A DNA stretch of 37,710 bases from Chitinophagaceae bacterium (GCA_947451935.1 CANGBH010000019.1:1-37710); one strand, 5' to 3'. Shown: positions 1 through 9,512, counted from the first letter of the stretch. Made by a program: numbers and translations. The notes: generated by a model not told the origin, from the letters alone.

Positions 1-1
1 T

Positions 2-403
2 GGTCCACTGCTAGATAGGATTGACCTGCATGTAGAAGTTACTCCAGTAGCATTTTCTCAACTGGCATCACAACAAATCACTGAAAAATCTGAAGTTATC
101 AGAGAACGTGTAATCGCAGCACGAAAAATTCAAGCTGAACGTTATGCAGAAAATCCTGGAATTTATTCGAACGCTCAAATGGGTTCCAGAGAACTAAAAA
201 TAATTTGTCAACTCGACGAACCAGCTCAGATTCTTCTGAAAAAAGCAATGGAGCGACTGAACCTATCTGCTCGGGCATATGATAGAATATTAAAAGTAGC
301 TAGAACAATTGCCGATCTGGGGAATAATCAACATATCATGACTGAACATATAGCTGAAGCTATACAATACAGAAACCTTGATCGAGAAGGATGGGGAGGC
401 TGA
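2..403 (+). CDS. ComM/YifB-like Mg-chelatase-family AAA ATPase, C-terminal part
   Basis: The frame is open from the window edge, so only about the last 133 residues are present. It begins GPLLDRIDLHVEV, the conserved stretch after the sensor region of Mg-chelatase-like AAA ATPases of the YifB/ComM group. It ends with the family's C-terminal helical domain: LSARAYDRILKVARTIADL around residues 90-108 of the fragment, then an AEAIQYR motif close to the stop. ComM-type proteins are helicases that extend branch migration during natural transformation; that role is known for the family and is not shown here. The gene converges on lspA with a 36-nt gap. Sure of the family, less sure of the exact orthologue. 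Confidence 0.88.
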   Translation, partial: GPLLDRIDLHVEVTPVAFSQLASQQITEKSEVIRERVIAARKIQAERYAENPGIYSNAQMGSRELKIICQLDEPAQILLKKAMERLNLSARAYDRILKVARTIADLGNNQHIMTEHIAEAIQYRNLDREGWGG

Positions 404-439
404 GATAATCTACCCTAAAATAGTAATGTAAACCTAGTC

Positions 440-1126
440 TTAGCTTTTACCATCATCCGCTGAAGAAACAGCTGGGAAAAACTTACTTTGAAAAACCAGG
501 ATTGCAATAACTCCGCCAGAAATGGCGGCATCCGCAATATTAAAAACGGGCCTAAAAAACTCAAACGATTCTCCACCCCACACTGGAACCCAGCTTGGAA
601 AAGTCGCATCTTGAATGATTGGAAAGTAAAGCATGTCAACTACCCTGCCATGTAGCATTCCAGCATAGCCTCCCTGAAATCCATCTTGCCAAATGGCATG
701 CGATAAATTCTGACTATACGGATCACTTGATTCGAAAATCATCCCGTAAAATAAACTATCAATCAAGTTCCCAATCGCACCTGCATAAATAAATGTTACA
801 CAAATAATATAACCAGGATGATACTTCTTGGCTATTACACCCTTAATATAAAATGTACCCAATACAACAGCAATTAATCGAAAAACAGTGAGGGCAATCT
901 TACCCCATCCTCCAGACAATTTCCAACCATAAGCCATCCCCTCGTTCTCAATGAAGTGAATTCGCATCCATGGAAGTGCATTAATCAACACCGTCTCTTG
1001 CCCAATATAATAATGTGTCTTGATGTAGATTTTGACAAATTGATCTACCAATAGAATTAGGATAGTAAAAAGAAAAACGTGTTTAAGCTTCACAGACTTG
1101 TTTTTGCAAATATAAGACATGAGCAT
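440..1126 (-). CDS. lspA: Lipoprotein signal peptidase (signal peptidase II)
   Basis: Inner-membrane aspartyl protease that cleaves the signal peptide of prolipoproteins just before the lipidated cysteine. The two catalytic aspartates are visible: Asp123 in GNLIDS and Asp199 in FNIADAAIS (numbering from the first ATG). The Bacteroidota HGRVVDMLYFP motif lies between them, together with a long loop typical of this phylum. Four hydrophobic segments are present. The start is uncertain: ATG at 1126, ATG at 1120, or GTG at 1093. The GTG start would give VKLKHVFLF..., which looks most like usual LspA N-termini and lies just downstream of a TATATTTG promoter element. The gene is last in the terC - murF/alr - lspA cluster. 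Confidence 0.95.
   Translation of the reverse strand: MLMSYICKNKSVKLKHVFLFTILILLVDQFVKIYIKTHYYIGQETVLINALPWMRIHFIENEGMAYGWKLSGGWGKIALTVFRLIAVVLGTFYIKGVIAKKYHPGYIICVTFIYAGAIGNLIDSLFYGMIFESSDPYSQNLSHAIWQDGFQGGYAGMLHGRVVDMLYFPIIQDATFPSWVPVWGGESFEFFRPVFNIADAAISGGVIAILVFQSKFFPAVSSADDGKS
1107..1114 (-). promoter_or_regulatory. Possible -7 promoter element for lspA
   Basis: On the minus strand the sequence reads TATATTTG followed by CA, an exact match to the Bacteroidota -7 consensus TAnnTTTG. It overlaps the first codons of the longest lspA reading frame. If used, transcription would start near 1101 and the GTG at 1093 would be the working start. No TTG is seen at the usual -33 spacing, so this is tentative. 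Confidence 0.4.
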
Positions 1127-1152
1127 GAAGCCTTGAATAAGTTCTGCAAAAA

Positions 1153-3621
1153 CTATTCATGAAAATAAACCCGTTGAACACGTTGAGAAATACCTGTCAT
1201 GATTTCGTATGGAATAGTCCCAGCCGCCTCAGCAATAGCTTTAATTGAATTCCCTTTGCCAAAAACCAAAACCTCATCTTCTATGGTTATCTCAGGAAAA
1301 TCAGTGATATCGACCATGGTCATATCCATGCAAACATTTCCAATTGTTTTTACACGTTTCCCTTTTATTAGAACTGACCCTATGCCATTCCCCAAACTTC
1401 TTGGATAGCCATCTGCATAACCTATTCGTATCGTTGCAATAATAGAATTGCGTTGAAGAATTGCCTTTCGTCCATACCCTACTGTCTCACCCCTTGAAAC
1501 CTGCTTTATTTGTGATATGGTAGTCTTCAAAGAACTTGACTCGATTAAATTTAATTGAGCAGTAGCAGGATTGAGACCATATAACCCAATACCTAACCTA
1601 ACTAAAGAATATGACAAATCAGGGAATCGACTTATTGCAGCAGTGTTGGCAGCATGAGTCAAAAATGAATAGCCCAACGTTTCCTTTAAACTTCTACACC
1701 CGTTATCAAATTCAATGAGCTGCTGCTGAGTAAAATCATCCTCTAGCTCATTTTCAGATGCGACAAGATGCGTAAAAACAGATTGAACTTTAAATGTATT
1801 TTGACCCTGAATCAATGTTGTCAATTCATTCAAGTTGGCCACTTCAAAACCCAACCTATGCATACCTGTGTCTAGTTTGATATGCACAGGGAAAAAACTA
1901 ATTCCTTCTTGCTGCAAAAATTGATCAAATTGATTTGCTATATCTATGGAAAAAAGTTCAGGCTCCAAATTGAATTCCAATAACTCAGGAAATGCCTGAG
2001 GCTCTGTATTCATTACCATTATAGGCAGATTGATACCTGCCTTTCTTAATTCTACGCCCTCATCTACATAGGCTACAGCAAGATATTCTACTTGATGAAA
2101 CTGCAATAAATTTGCAATTTCATAACTACCTGAACCATATGAAAAGGCTTTCACCATAACCATTAAGCCAGTACCTTTTTTAACAATATTTCTATACTCC
2201 ATCAAATTATGGGTAATGGCAGGCAAGTCAATTTCTAACCGAGTCTGATGAATCTTGCGCTCCAACAAATGACTAATCCGTTCTAACCTAGAAGCCCTTG
2301 ATCCTTTTATTAGGATTAATTCATTTCGAAATGCACTAAGTTTAAAATGGGCTAAAAATTCTTCAGGATCTAAATAGACTTCAGTACTAATCTCTTTATG
2401 CTTAAACAATGAACTAAATCGATAAAAATGTGGCCCGATGCCAATTAATCGCTGTACTTTTTTTTGAGAAAGATATGCTGCAATATCGTTATAGGTTTTC
2501 TCTTCATGCTCGATAATCCCGGTAATATCTGAAAGGATAACTGTTTTATCTTGCTTTGAAGTTTGTATCGACATAAACTCAATAGCGCTGAATAAACCAT
2601 TGAGATCAGCATTATAACTATCATTTATTAATGTACACTGATTTTGCCCCTCCTTCTTTTCTAAACGCATAGCAAGCGGCGGAAGGTCATTCAGTCGATC
2701 GATTACTTTTTCAGCTACGCCTAAATAAAGTGCGATTGTAAAAACATGCATTGCGTTTTCAATGGCAGCCGAATCTGAAAAAGGAATAGATAAAGTATAG
2801 TTCTGATCACTAAAAATAATCTTGAGAGATGTTATCCCATCTAGCATTACCTGCTCTATAATCCTAACATCAGCTGAGTCATTTTTTCCCCAACTTAGAA
2901 GAGCATGGAATTTTGACTGATGGACAACTTTATCAATCATCTCATGGTCCTTACAATAAACAAGCACCTCCGCTTCTTGAAAAAGCAATAATTTCTCTTC
3001 TAGCTTTACCAACATTGTTTCAAACCCTTCATTGTGCGCTTCTCCAATGTTGGTAATCACTCCAATAACAGGTTTGATTACCGGTTGAAGATTTTCCATT
3101 TCATCAATCTTCGAGATACCAGCTTCAAAAATCCCCAAATTATGTACTGAATCCATTTGCCAAACACTCAAAGGAACGCCGAGTTGAGAATTATAACTAC
3201 GCGGACTACGCACAATATTGAATTCGGCTTGCAATACATGAAATAGCCATTCTTTTACAATGGTCTTCCCGTTACTTCCAGTTATTCCAATAACCGGATA
3301 ATTAAACTGATTTCGGTGTGTAGCAACCAATAAATGCAAAGACTCCACAACATCCTTTACAAGCATAAATTGTGCAGCAGGGTATAAATCATAACCGATT
3401 GATTTACTGATCACAAAATGTCGAACACCCCGACTATATAAGTCCTTGATATAATCATGCCCATCTCGCTTTGAAGTAGTAATCGCAAAAAACAACGTTG
3501 ATTCTGGAAAGACAATTTTTCTACTATCTATTGAAAGATGTTGTATACTGCTATAATTGGCTCTTCCATTCAGCGTAGCACGAATAACAATTGAAATATC
3601 GTTAGATTGATAAGCAATCAT
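1153..3621 (-). CDS. murF-alr: Bifunctional MurF ligase / alanine racemase fusion
   Basis: An 822-residue fusion characteristic of Bacteroidota. Residues 1-450 are a Mur ligase: P-loop GITGSNGKTIVKEW near 115, central domain with GVITNIGEAHNEGF, and the C-terminal domain with LINDSYNAD. This part adds D-Ala-D-Ala to UDP-MurNAc-tripeptide in the cytoplasm. Residues 455-822 are a PLP alanine racemase: LEIDLPAITHNL, the PLP lysine in MVKAFSYGSGS, the catalytic Tyr region MDMTMVDITDF and the closing ISQRVQRVYF. The racemase makes the D-Ala used for the dipeptide substrate of the ligase, which rationalises the fusion. It starts 1 nt after the terC stop, so co-transcription is very likely. Both halves keep their key residues. 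Confidence 0.95.
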   Translation of the reverse strand: MIAYQSNDISIVIRATLNGRANYSSIQHLSIDSRKIVFPESTLFFAITTSKRDGHDYIKDLYSRGVRHFVISKSIGYDLYPAAQFMLVKDVVESLHLLVATHRNQFNYPVIGITGSNGKTIVKEWLFHVLQAEFNIVRSPRSYNSQLGVPLSVWQMDSVHNLGIFEAGISKIDEMENLQPVIKPVIGVITNIGEAHNEGFETMLVKLEEKLLLFQEAEVLVYCKDHEMIDKVVHQSKFHALLSWGKNDSADVRIIEQVMLDGITSLKIIFSDQNYTLSIPFSDSAAIENAMHVFTIALYLGVAEKVIDRLNDLPPLAMRLEKKEGQNQCTLINDSYNADLNGLFSAIEFMSIQTSKQDKTVILSDITGIIEHEEKTYNDIAAYLSQKKVQRLIGIGPHFYRFSSLFKHKEISTEVYLDPEEFLAHFKLSAFRNELILIKGSRASRLERISHLLERKIHQTRLEIDLPAITHNLMEYRNIVKKGTGLMVMVKAFSYGSGSYEIANLLQFHQVEYLAVAYVDEGVELRKAGINLPIMVMNTEPQAFPELLEFNLEPELFSIDIANQFDQFLQQEGISFFPVHIKLDTGMHRLGFEVANLNELTTLIQGQNTFKVQSVFTHLVASENELEDDFTQQQLIEFDNGCRSLKETLGYSFLTHAANTAAISRFPDLSYSLVRLGIGLYGLNPATAQLNLIESSSLKTTISQIKQVSRGETVGYGRKAILQRNSIIATIRIGYADGYPRSLGNGIGSVLIKGKRVKTIGNVCMDMTMVDITDFPEITIEDEVLVFGKGNSIKAIAEAAGTIPYEIMTGISQRVQRVYFHE

Positions 3622-3622
3622 A

Positions 3623-4588
3623 CTAATCCTTTTTTATGGCTCTCCTGCGTTTTGCTTCGATTGAGTATAAAATAGACCCAGACAAACAAAGCATGATAAC
3701 GCACAATGATACAAAAATAGAAATATGTATTCCAAAGAATTCAATCAACATTTTAACGCCGATAAAAATAAGCACAATGGCAATACCTTGTTGCAGGTAA
3801 TCAAATTGATCAATTGCGCCTCGTAATAAAAAGAAAAGAGATCGCAAACCTAACACGGCAAAAATATTAGATGAATAAATAACGAGAATATCATCTGAAC
3901 TAAATCCCATATTCGCCTTTTCACGCACCAAAGAGACTACAGTAGGTATGGAATCTAACGCAAAAGCTACATCAACTGCGGCCAACATCAAAACAACAAC
4001 AGATAATGTAGTGAAATAAACCTTGCCTTTTTCACTAATAAAATACTTGCCATTAGGCTCAGCTAATGTAACCCTAAAAAAACGGGTAATAAATTTATAA
4101 ATTCGGGTGCTGCCTGGATCAAACTCAGCTTCATCTTTTTTACTGAAAAGATGATACCCAGTATACAATAGAAAAAATCCAAACAAATACAATATCCAAT
4201 GGAAGCGATTGATTAACTCAATACCCAATGCTATGAAAAGAATACGAAATATAATAGCTAGGAGAATTCCAATTAGAAGAACTCGACCAGAATCAGATGA
4301 CTTGACTTTGAAATAAGTAAAGATTAAAATAAATACAAAAATATTATCAATACTCAACGACCACTCCATGAGGTAAGCAGCAAAATACTTGGTAGACAAC
4401 ATGGTTGATTTTTCAACCCACAAAAAAATACAAAATGCAATGGAAAGACTTACCCAAAAAAGTGTTTGAATTAATGCTTGCTTTATACTAACAACTTGAT
4501 TCTTTTTGCTCATTAAGCCAAGATCAAATACCAATGCCCCGATAAGCAATATCCCAAATGTTAAATATGTAACTTGATCTATCGTCAT
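3623..4588 (-). CDS. TerC family integral membrane protein
   Basis: A 321-residue polytopic protein with about eight to nine hydrophobic segments. It carries the TerC/Alx signatures EWSLSIDNIFVF near residue 75 and VDVAFALDSIPTVVS near residue 205, whose acidic residues lie in the membrane and are thought to handle metal ions. Homologues are linked to Mn2+ efflux (Alx/MntP-like) or to tellurite resistance; the substrate cannot be read from this sequence. It is first in the cluster with murF-alr and lspA and has its own promoter element 23 nt upstream. There are no ter operon neighbours, so a tellurite role is not supported. Confidence 0.9.
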   Translation of the reverse strand: MTIDQVTYLTFGILLIGALVFDLGLMSKKNQVVSIKQALIQTLFWVSLSIAFCIFLWVEKSTMLSTKYFAAYLMEWSLSIDNIFVFILIFTYFKVKSSDSGRVLLIGILLAIIFRILFIALGIELINRFHWILYLFGFFLLYTGYHLFSKKDEAEFDPGSTRIYKFITRFFRVTLAEPNGKYFISEKGKVYFTTLSVVVLMLAAVDVAFALDSIPTVVSLVREKANMGFSSDDILVIYSSNIFAVLGLRSLFFLLRGAIDQFDYLQQGIAIVLIFIGVKMLIEFFGIHISIFVSLCVIMLCLSGSILYSIEAKRRRAIKKD

Positions 4589-4610
4589 ATAAAATTGAAT
4601 ACAATGCCCT

Positions 4611-4618
4611 CAAAGGTA
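4611..4618 (-). promoter_or_regulatory. -7 promoter element for terC - murF/alr - lspA
   Basis: The minus strand reads TACCTTTG, an exact TAnnTTTG match, in the 51-nt gap between the gldFG stop and the terC start. It implies a leader of about 17 nt. No convincing TTG at -33 was found. Confidence 0.5.
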
Positions 4619-4639
4619 ATCATTCCGGAGGGGTCTTGG

Positions 4640-7078
4640 CTAGGCCTGATGGGCAAATCTTCTTTTTCGCAAAAATGGATACCCAATCGCGAGAAGCAAA
4701 GGAAAAACTAAAGGCAAGAATATGTTCAAGAGTTGCCAAAAAAGTCTATCTCTCTCTAGCAAATCCTTATCTAGCAATCTTAGCTGATAGGCCTTTGAGC
4801 GTGTACTCATTATATCAGCTCCTCCTGTTAAATAAAAAAGGGAATTACTGATAAAATCTTTGTTGGCAAATTGTTCGCGGGTATAGGAATTAATTCCCAT
4901 AGGTAATGGTCCGTCTTTTTCACTGACTGTATTCAACAATATGTCTGCATCAGAAATAAAAATCATACTATTTGGAAGTTGACAAGAACTAACAAATCCT
5001 CCACCTTGATTACCCTGAAGTTCATTCAACTGATCAGCAGTTAATCGATTTGAAAACAAAGATTTAAATTTTCCTTCTACTAGAACAGCTACAGGGATTT
5101 GTTTTTTTGTGAAATAATTTAGGTCTTCCTCATTTTTAATACTCTTCCACTCCACAATAGCAGGGGTTTGTAATGAACGAGAAAAGTCAGATGTTGAAAG
5201 CAATAGTTGATGTGTAATGCCACTAGTAGAAATAGTATCGATTGATTGGGGGAATGCCGAAAGCACGTAATCTAAATTTTTTGAGATAGGATGCCCAACA
5301 TTATTGCGCAATAAAGGTGCATAAGGCCAAGGCAATAACTCAATTTGTGGCTTGTCCCCTATACTTCCAATAACTGAAGGCACCTTATCACACTCTAAAT
5401 CCTGAACTAAATCTTTATTAATTCGAACACCATATCTGAAAAATTGATCCTCCAAGTTAAGATTCATATCAAATGCCACGAACGACCCGCTACTCCGCTG
5501 CAAACTATCCATACTGGCATAAAGATTGTCAATAGCCCATAATACTTTCCCACCATGCATTATATATTGATCAAGTTTCACTTTTTGTTCAACTGAGAAT
5601 GACTGGGTTGGTCGTTCAACTATAAGAGCATCAAATGATTCAGGAATGAATCCAACACTATCTATTGGCACTATCTTGAAAATATAATCCTTTCGTAAAA
5701 TTCGTTCCACTAAATCATAAATATGCATATCAACTGGCTCTCCATTGCCAATCAAATAACCAATCTGTTGGAGCTTCTCCTGATTAATTTTAACAATGGC
5801 TTTAGCAAACTTAAATTCTAACAATGCCTCGGCATTATTCAATGAGGCTAGTCCATTCAAATTACTTTGCCCTTCAAGAAAATCAATGCCAAGTTGTTTC
5901 CCATTACTAGACAAAATTGCACCAGGAAAAACAAGCGTTTCCTGAGACTGTTCACCTTTTTTTATTTGTGCCTTAACATTGGTAGGATTGATTCCAATAG
6001 CTTGCAAAGAATCAAAAAGCATCGCTTTTGCTGTATCCGTTAACCCTTCTCCTGGCTTCTCAAACACAACGTTGAATTTTCCGCTACTAAACGACTTAAA
6101 TGCATTAGCAATATCTTCAACGGAATTACCAAGTCGTTTAAACCCAGCAGGCATATCACCTTTCAGGTATACTGTCATGGTCATAGGCTGATTAATAGTG
6201 CTGATTAGCTTCTTGGTTTGCTCAGAAATAGTGAATCTTTTTTCTTTAGTTAAATCTATACCAAGATGAAAATAATTAATAGTGACATTAACAAGCAAGA
6301 GTAATATGATAATAGCTAGAAGCTTGAAGTTTTTCTGTGAAGTAGTCTCCTTTTTTTGATACTTATTTTTTACTTTTTGAATAGCAAGAGCCAAGAAAAA
6401 TACCACAATACTCAAAAAATACAAAATATCCTTAACATCTATAAAGCCCTTGCTGATGTTTCTATAATGAGACTGAATGCCCAACAATGAAATATAATAA
6501 CCTAATCCAGATTGTAAAAAAGATAACTCAGCAACAGAACTGAAAAACCCATATGCTATATAGCAAAGTAGCGCACTCAACAAAAAAGATATGACAGAAT
6601 TCTCCTGCATACTGCTTGTATAGATGCCAATAGCAGTATATACAGCGCACAACATGAATAATCCAAAATAAGATCCGATTATACCCCCTAAATCAATGCC
6701 TCCTGTTGAAAGTGAGGAAATAGAAATAACATAAACACCAGTAAACAAAATAGATATAATAGCAACGAGAAGGCTTGAAATAAATTTTGAAAAAATAAGT
6801 TCTCTTTTTTTGATGGGACTAACGCTTAGCACTTCAAATGTGCCGTTCCGGTATTCCTCACTTAAAGTCCTCATCGTTATTGCCGGAATTAAAAAAAGCA
6901 TCAGCAATGGGGCAAATTCAAAGAAAGAGTCTATAGAAGCATAGCCAGCATCGAGGATATTAGACCCAGGTAGAAAAAAAAGGTAAATGCTGCTTGCCAA
7001 TAAAAAAACTCCAATGGTGATATAGCCCAATAACCCACTGAAATACTGCCGTAATTCTTTTTTAATCAATGTGAACAT
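4640..7078 (-). CDS. gldFG: GldF-GldG fusion, gliding-motility ABC transporter permease plus auxiliary protein
   Basis: An 812-residue protein starting at the ATG at 7078 (a TTG two codons upstream is less likely). Residues 1-240 match GldF, the ABC-2 type permease of the gliding transporter: KKELRQYFSGLLGYI at the N-terminus, MRTLSEEYRNGTFE near residue 75, and six hydrophobic segments. After a linker of about 15 residues, a further membrane helix near 255-275 begins a GldG-like part with FTISEQTKKLIS, a large periplasmic domain and a C-terminal membrane helix ending in a basic tail. In Flavobacterium johnsoniae, GldF and GldG are separate proteins that act with the ATPase GldA. No stop or frameshift is seen at the junction. 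No gldA lies in the window. Confidence 0.88.
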   Translation of the reverse strand: MFTLIKKELRQYFSGLLGYITIGVFLLASSIYLFFLPGSNILDAGYASIDSFFEFAPLLMLFLIPAITMRTLSEEYRNGTFEVLSVSPIKKRELIFSKFISSLLVAIISILFTGVYVISISSLSTGGIDLGGIIGSYFGLFMLCAVYTAIGIYTSSMQENSVISFLLSALLCYIAYGFFSSVAELSFLQSGLGYYISLLGIQSHYRNISKGFIDVKDILYFLSIVVFFLALAIQKVKNKYQKKETTSQKNFKLLAIIILLLLVNVTINYFHLGIDLTKEKRFTISEQTKKLISTINQPMTMTVYLKGDMPAGFKRLGNSVEDIANAFKSFSSGKFNVVFEKPGEGLTDTAKAMLFDSLQAIGINPTNVKAQIKKGEQSQETLVFPGAILSSNGKQLGIDFLEGQSNLNGLASLNNAEALLEFKFAKAIVKINQEKLQQIGYLIGNGEPVDMHIYDLVERILRKDYIFKIVPIDSVGFIPESFDALIVERPTQSFSVEQKVKLDQYIMHGGKVLWAIDNLYASMDSLQRSSGSFVAFDMNLNLEDQFFRYGVRINKDLVQDLECDKVPSVIGSIGDKPQIELLPWPYAPLLRNNVGHPISKNLDYVLSAFPQSIDTISTSGITHQLLLSTSDFSRSLQTPAIVEWKSIKNEEDLNYFTKKQIPVAVLVEGKFKSLFSNRLTADQLNELQGNQGGGFVSSCQLPNSMIFISDADILLNTVSEKDGPLPMGINSYTREQFANKDFISNSLFYLTGGADIMSTRSKAYQLRLLDKDLLERDRLFWQLLNIFLPLVFPLLLAIGYPFLRKRRFAHQA

Positions 7079-7125
7079 ATACAAGCTAGAGGATGAATAT
7101 AACTTGTGAAAATAACTGAAAAAAA

Positions 7126-7137
7126 GGGTTTAAACCC
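7126..7137. repeat. Perfect 12-bp palindrome between gldFG and the T9SS protein gene
   Basis: GGGTTTAAACCC is exactly self-complementary and sits in the 112-nt divergent intergenic region, 48 nt from the gldFG start and 53 nt from the other start. It has no loop, so a DNA-level operator is more plausible than an RNA hairpin. Its function is unknown. Confidence 0.4.
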
Positions 7138-7160
7138 CATTTTAACAGAATGGAAGATAA

Positions 7161-7168
7161 ATAATTTG
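7161..7168 (+). promoter_or_regulatory. Weak -7 like element before the T9SS-sorted protein gene
   Basis: ATAATTTG followed by CACCC resembles the Bacteroidota -7 element (TAnnTTTG, with the TA offset by one) and lies 22 nt before the ATG at 7191. Other genes here have the same TTTGCA context. It is a partial match only. Confidence 0.3.
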
Positions 7169-7190
7169 CACCCAGTAGAAAAATGTGAAA

Positions 7191-9512
7191 ATGAAAAGTG
7201 CTGTACGTCTATTCTTCTCTATTTTGCTAATTGGGATTACACTTAGCGACTATGCTCAAAAGCATTGGGATGGAGAAGAGGGAGATGGACAATGGAACTC
7301 CGCCCGGAATTGGCTACCGGATGGAGTTCCATTACACAACGATATAGTTATACTAAATAATGATATCGTCACAGCATCGTATAACGTTATATTACCTTCA
7401 ACAAATACAGCAGTTGAATTTCAAAGCATACAAATCAATAGTTCAGTAGCTCAGGTGATTTCCCTAGAAATACCTGAGGGCAACTCTGCTTCCCCTGCTA
7501 TTATCTGCCAAAACATCACGATTGGTAAAAACGGGTGCTTAGTGAATAGTTCTGGAGCGACCGCAGGAAATACTTTTTCACTATCAGGATTTTTAAAAAT
7601 TGAAGATGGTGGAAAATACATTCATAAAACCATCCGTGGAAACGCCTATTTAATATCAAAACTGCTCATGTCAACCGGATGTGAAAAGGGAATAGTTGAA
7701 TTTGATGTGCCAGGCAATGCTGGGTATACCTTATCACTTTCGGGGAAGGAGTTTGGAAGTCTTCTACTAAATTCGAGTAAGGCTGGTGGTAAAAAATCAT
7801 ATTCCGCAAGCGGAAGTGGCGACCTAATCATTCACGGCGACCTCCAAACAGAAAAAGGGGCATCTTTAACTTCATCCCTTGTTAGCAATATACATGTGCT
7901 TGGAAATATCATAAACCTTGGAAATATTTTTCTTAACCCCATATCAAGTGGGATAGATGGCAGATCGTTAGTTTTCGAGGGAGATAGCTCTCTTTTCTAT
8001 TCAGCCGGAACATTTCAGCAAAATAGCAGTTTTAAAAAAATCATAATCAACAGCTATTCTTCATTGAAATTAGCTTCTCCCTTAACAATCACTAATGCCT
8101 CAACGAAATTTGAAGTAAGATCAAATGGGATTTTTAAACCAGATACCACACATCTAATTGGTGGCTCATTTTTAGCAGACAGTTTATCTATACTCTATAT
8201 ATCATCTAGCGAAGGAATTTCAAATGAAATGGGGATGGGGAATATTCAAAGTAACACGTATATTTTTCACCCAAAATCACGCTTTATATTTGAATCAAAT
8301 AGTGATCAAAAAATTGGAAATGCTTTTCCAGAAAAATGTGCTTACCTCAAAGTGAATAAACCCATTGGAGACTTACTGTTAAATAAATCCATACTTGTAT
8401 CGGATAGCATTTCACTCAATAAAGGCAAGATCATAAGCTCAAAAGAATTCACGATAACAATAAGTGGGACTTTTAAACAGTCTGTGTTAAGCCAAAATGA
8501 ATGGAAGTCAGGAAATGAAAATAGCTTTATTAGTGGCCCGTTGCAGTATGATTCAGATACATTGAACGTATTGGAGTTTCCCATTGGCAAAAACAATCAG
8601 TTTTCGCCAATACGAATAACAAGAAATACTGAGATCCCTGCTACGTATTCAGCAGAATATTTTGACGGTCCCTCGAAAAATATAGACAGCACTAAAAAAT
8701 ACCCATTGCAAACTATCTCCAAAAAGGAATATTGGACAATCGAAAAAAGCACCTCCACACCTGAACAAACAGCCAACGAAAAAATATCCTTATACAAACA
8801 TTCTAATAGCTTATCTGAACTCACTCAATTTCCAGTTATCGCTTGGTATACAAGCGACACAGGAAAATGGACAGCCATAAATCCAAGCTCTAATGGATTT
8901 ACCACAACTTCAATTACTGGAACATCGTTTACGATAAAAAGCGGTGAATTCACCTTTGGTGAAGTCAAAACAATTGCCCTGCCTTATAACGACTTAACCC
9001 TTACATATACTTCAAAAAATAAAGCAACTGAATTAATATGGCATTACAACAACGATCAAGAAGTAGATTTTTACCAAATTGAAGAAAGCAATGATGGACG
9101 TATGTTTAAGTCGATTAATGAAGAAATAGCATTAAAAAAGTTAAGTACACATTATTATCATTATGAATTCAATCTAGACCAACCGAAAGAGAGGTATTTT
9201 CGAGTCATTGCATTTAAAAATCAAACAAAAATAGCCCAATCAAATATTATTCATATTGCTAACCAATCTTTTAAAACACTTCTTTACCCAAATCCTGCAT
9301 CCACAAAATTATTTATCAATCCAACAAAAGACACAGAGCTACTGACAAATATTTATATTGTTACTCAACAAGGACAAGTCATTCAACCAAGATGGAAATG
9401 TAATAATGGGACTTATCAAATTGACATGACGACGATTAAAAAGGGACTATATACCATTCTACTCTGCAAGAAGAATACCCTAGTTGAACGCAAACAATTT
9501 ATTAAAGAATAA
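7191..9512 (+). CDS. Secreted surface protein with type IX secretion C-terminal sorting domain
   Basis: A 773-residue protein with a Sec signal peptide (MKSAVRLFFSILLIGITLSDYA, cut after about residue 23). The mature part opens with HWDGEEGDGQWNSARNW, the W-G-x-W-NW pattern found at the start of many Bacteroidota surface proteins. It continues as Ser/Asn/Ile-rich beta-strand sequence with no enzymatic motif that I recognise. The last 75-80 residues form a T9SS type A sorting domain: LLYPNPASTKLFIN, then QGQV and a KKGLYTILL strand before the stop. The ATG at 7191 is preferred over the in-frame GTG at 7185 because it begins a normal signal peptide. It is divergent from gldFG. It is likely a T9SS-exported adhesin or shell protein (inferred). 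Confidence 0.85.
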   Translation: MKSAVRLFFSILLIGITLSDYAQKHWDGEEGDGQWNSARNWLPDGVPLHNDIVILNNDIVTASYNVILPSTNTAVEFQSIQINSSVAQVISLEIPEGNSASPAIICQNITIGKNGCLVNSSGATAGNTFSLSGFLKIEDGGKYIHKTIRGNAYLISKLLMSTGCEKGIVEFDVPGNAGYTLSLSGKEFGSLLLNSSKAGGKKSYSASGSGDLIIHGDLQTEKGASLTSSLVSNIHVLGNIINLGNIFLNPISSGIDGRSLVFEGDSSLFYSAGTFQQNSSFKKIIINSYSSLKLASPLTITNASTKFEVRSNGIFKPDTTHLIGGSFLADSLSILYISSSEGISNEMGMGNIQSNTYIFHPKSRFIFESNSDQKIGNAFPEKCAYLKVNKPIGDLLLNKSILVSDSISLNKGKIISSKEFTITISGTFKQSVLSQNEWKSGNENSFISGPLQYDSDTLNVLEFPIGKNNQFSPIRITRNTEIPATYSAEYFDGPSKNIDSTKKYPLQTISKKEYWTIEKSTSTPEQTANEKISLYKHSNSLSELTQFPVIAWYTSDTGKWTAINPSSNGFTTTSITGTSFTIKSGEFTFGEVKTIALPYNDLTLTYTSKNKATELIWHYNNDQEVDFYQIEESNDGRMFKSINEEIALKKLSTHYYHYEFNLDQPKERYFRVIAFKNQTKIAQSNIIHIANQSFKTLLYPNPASTKLFINPTKDTELLTNIYIVTQQGQVIQPRWKCNNGTYQIDMTTIKKGLYTILLCKKNTLVERKQFIKE

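Noticed and set aside
3623-4588. Tellurite-resistance locus
   Set aside because: Only the TerC-like membrane protein is present; no terB, terD, terE or terZ genes flank it.
4636-4851. Plus-strand frame of 71 codons at the end of gldFG
   Set aside because: It lies antisense to the conserved C-terminus of gldFG and has no family resemblance.
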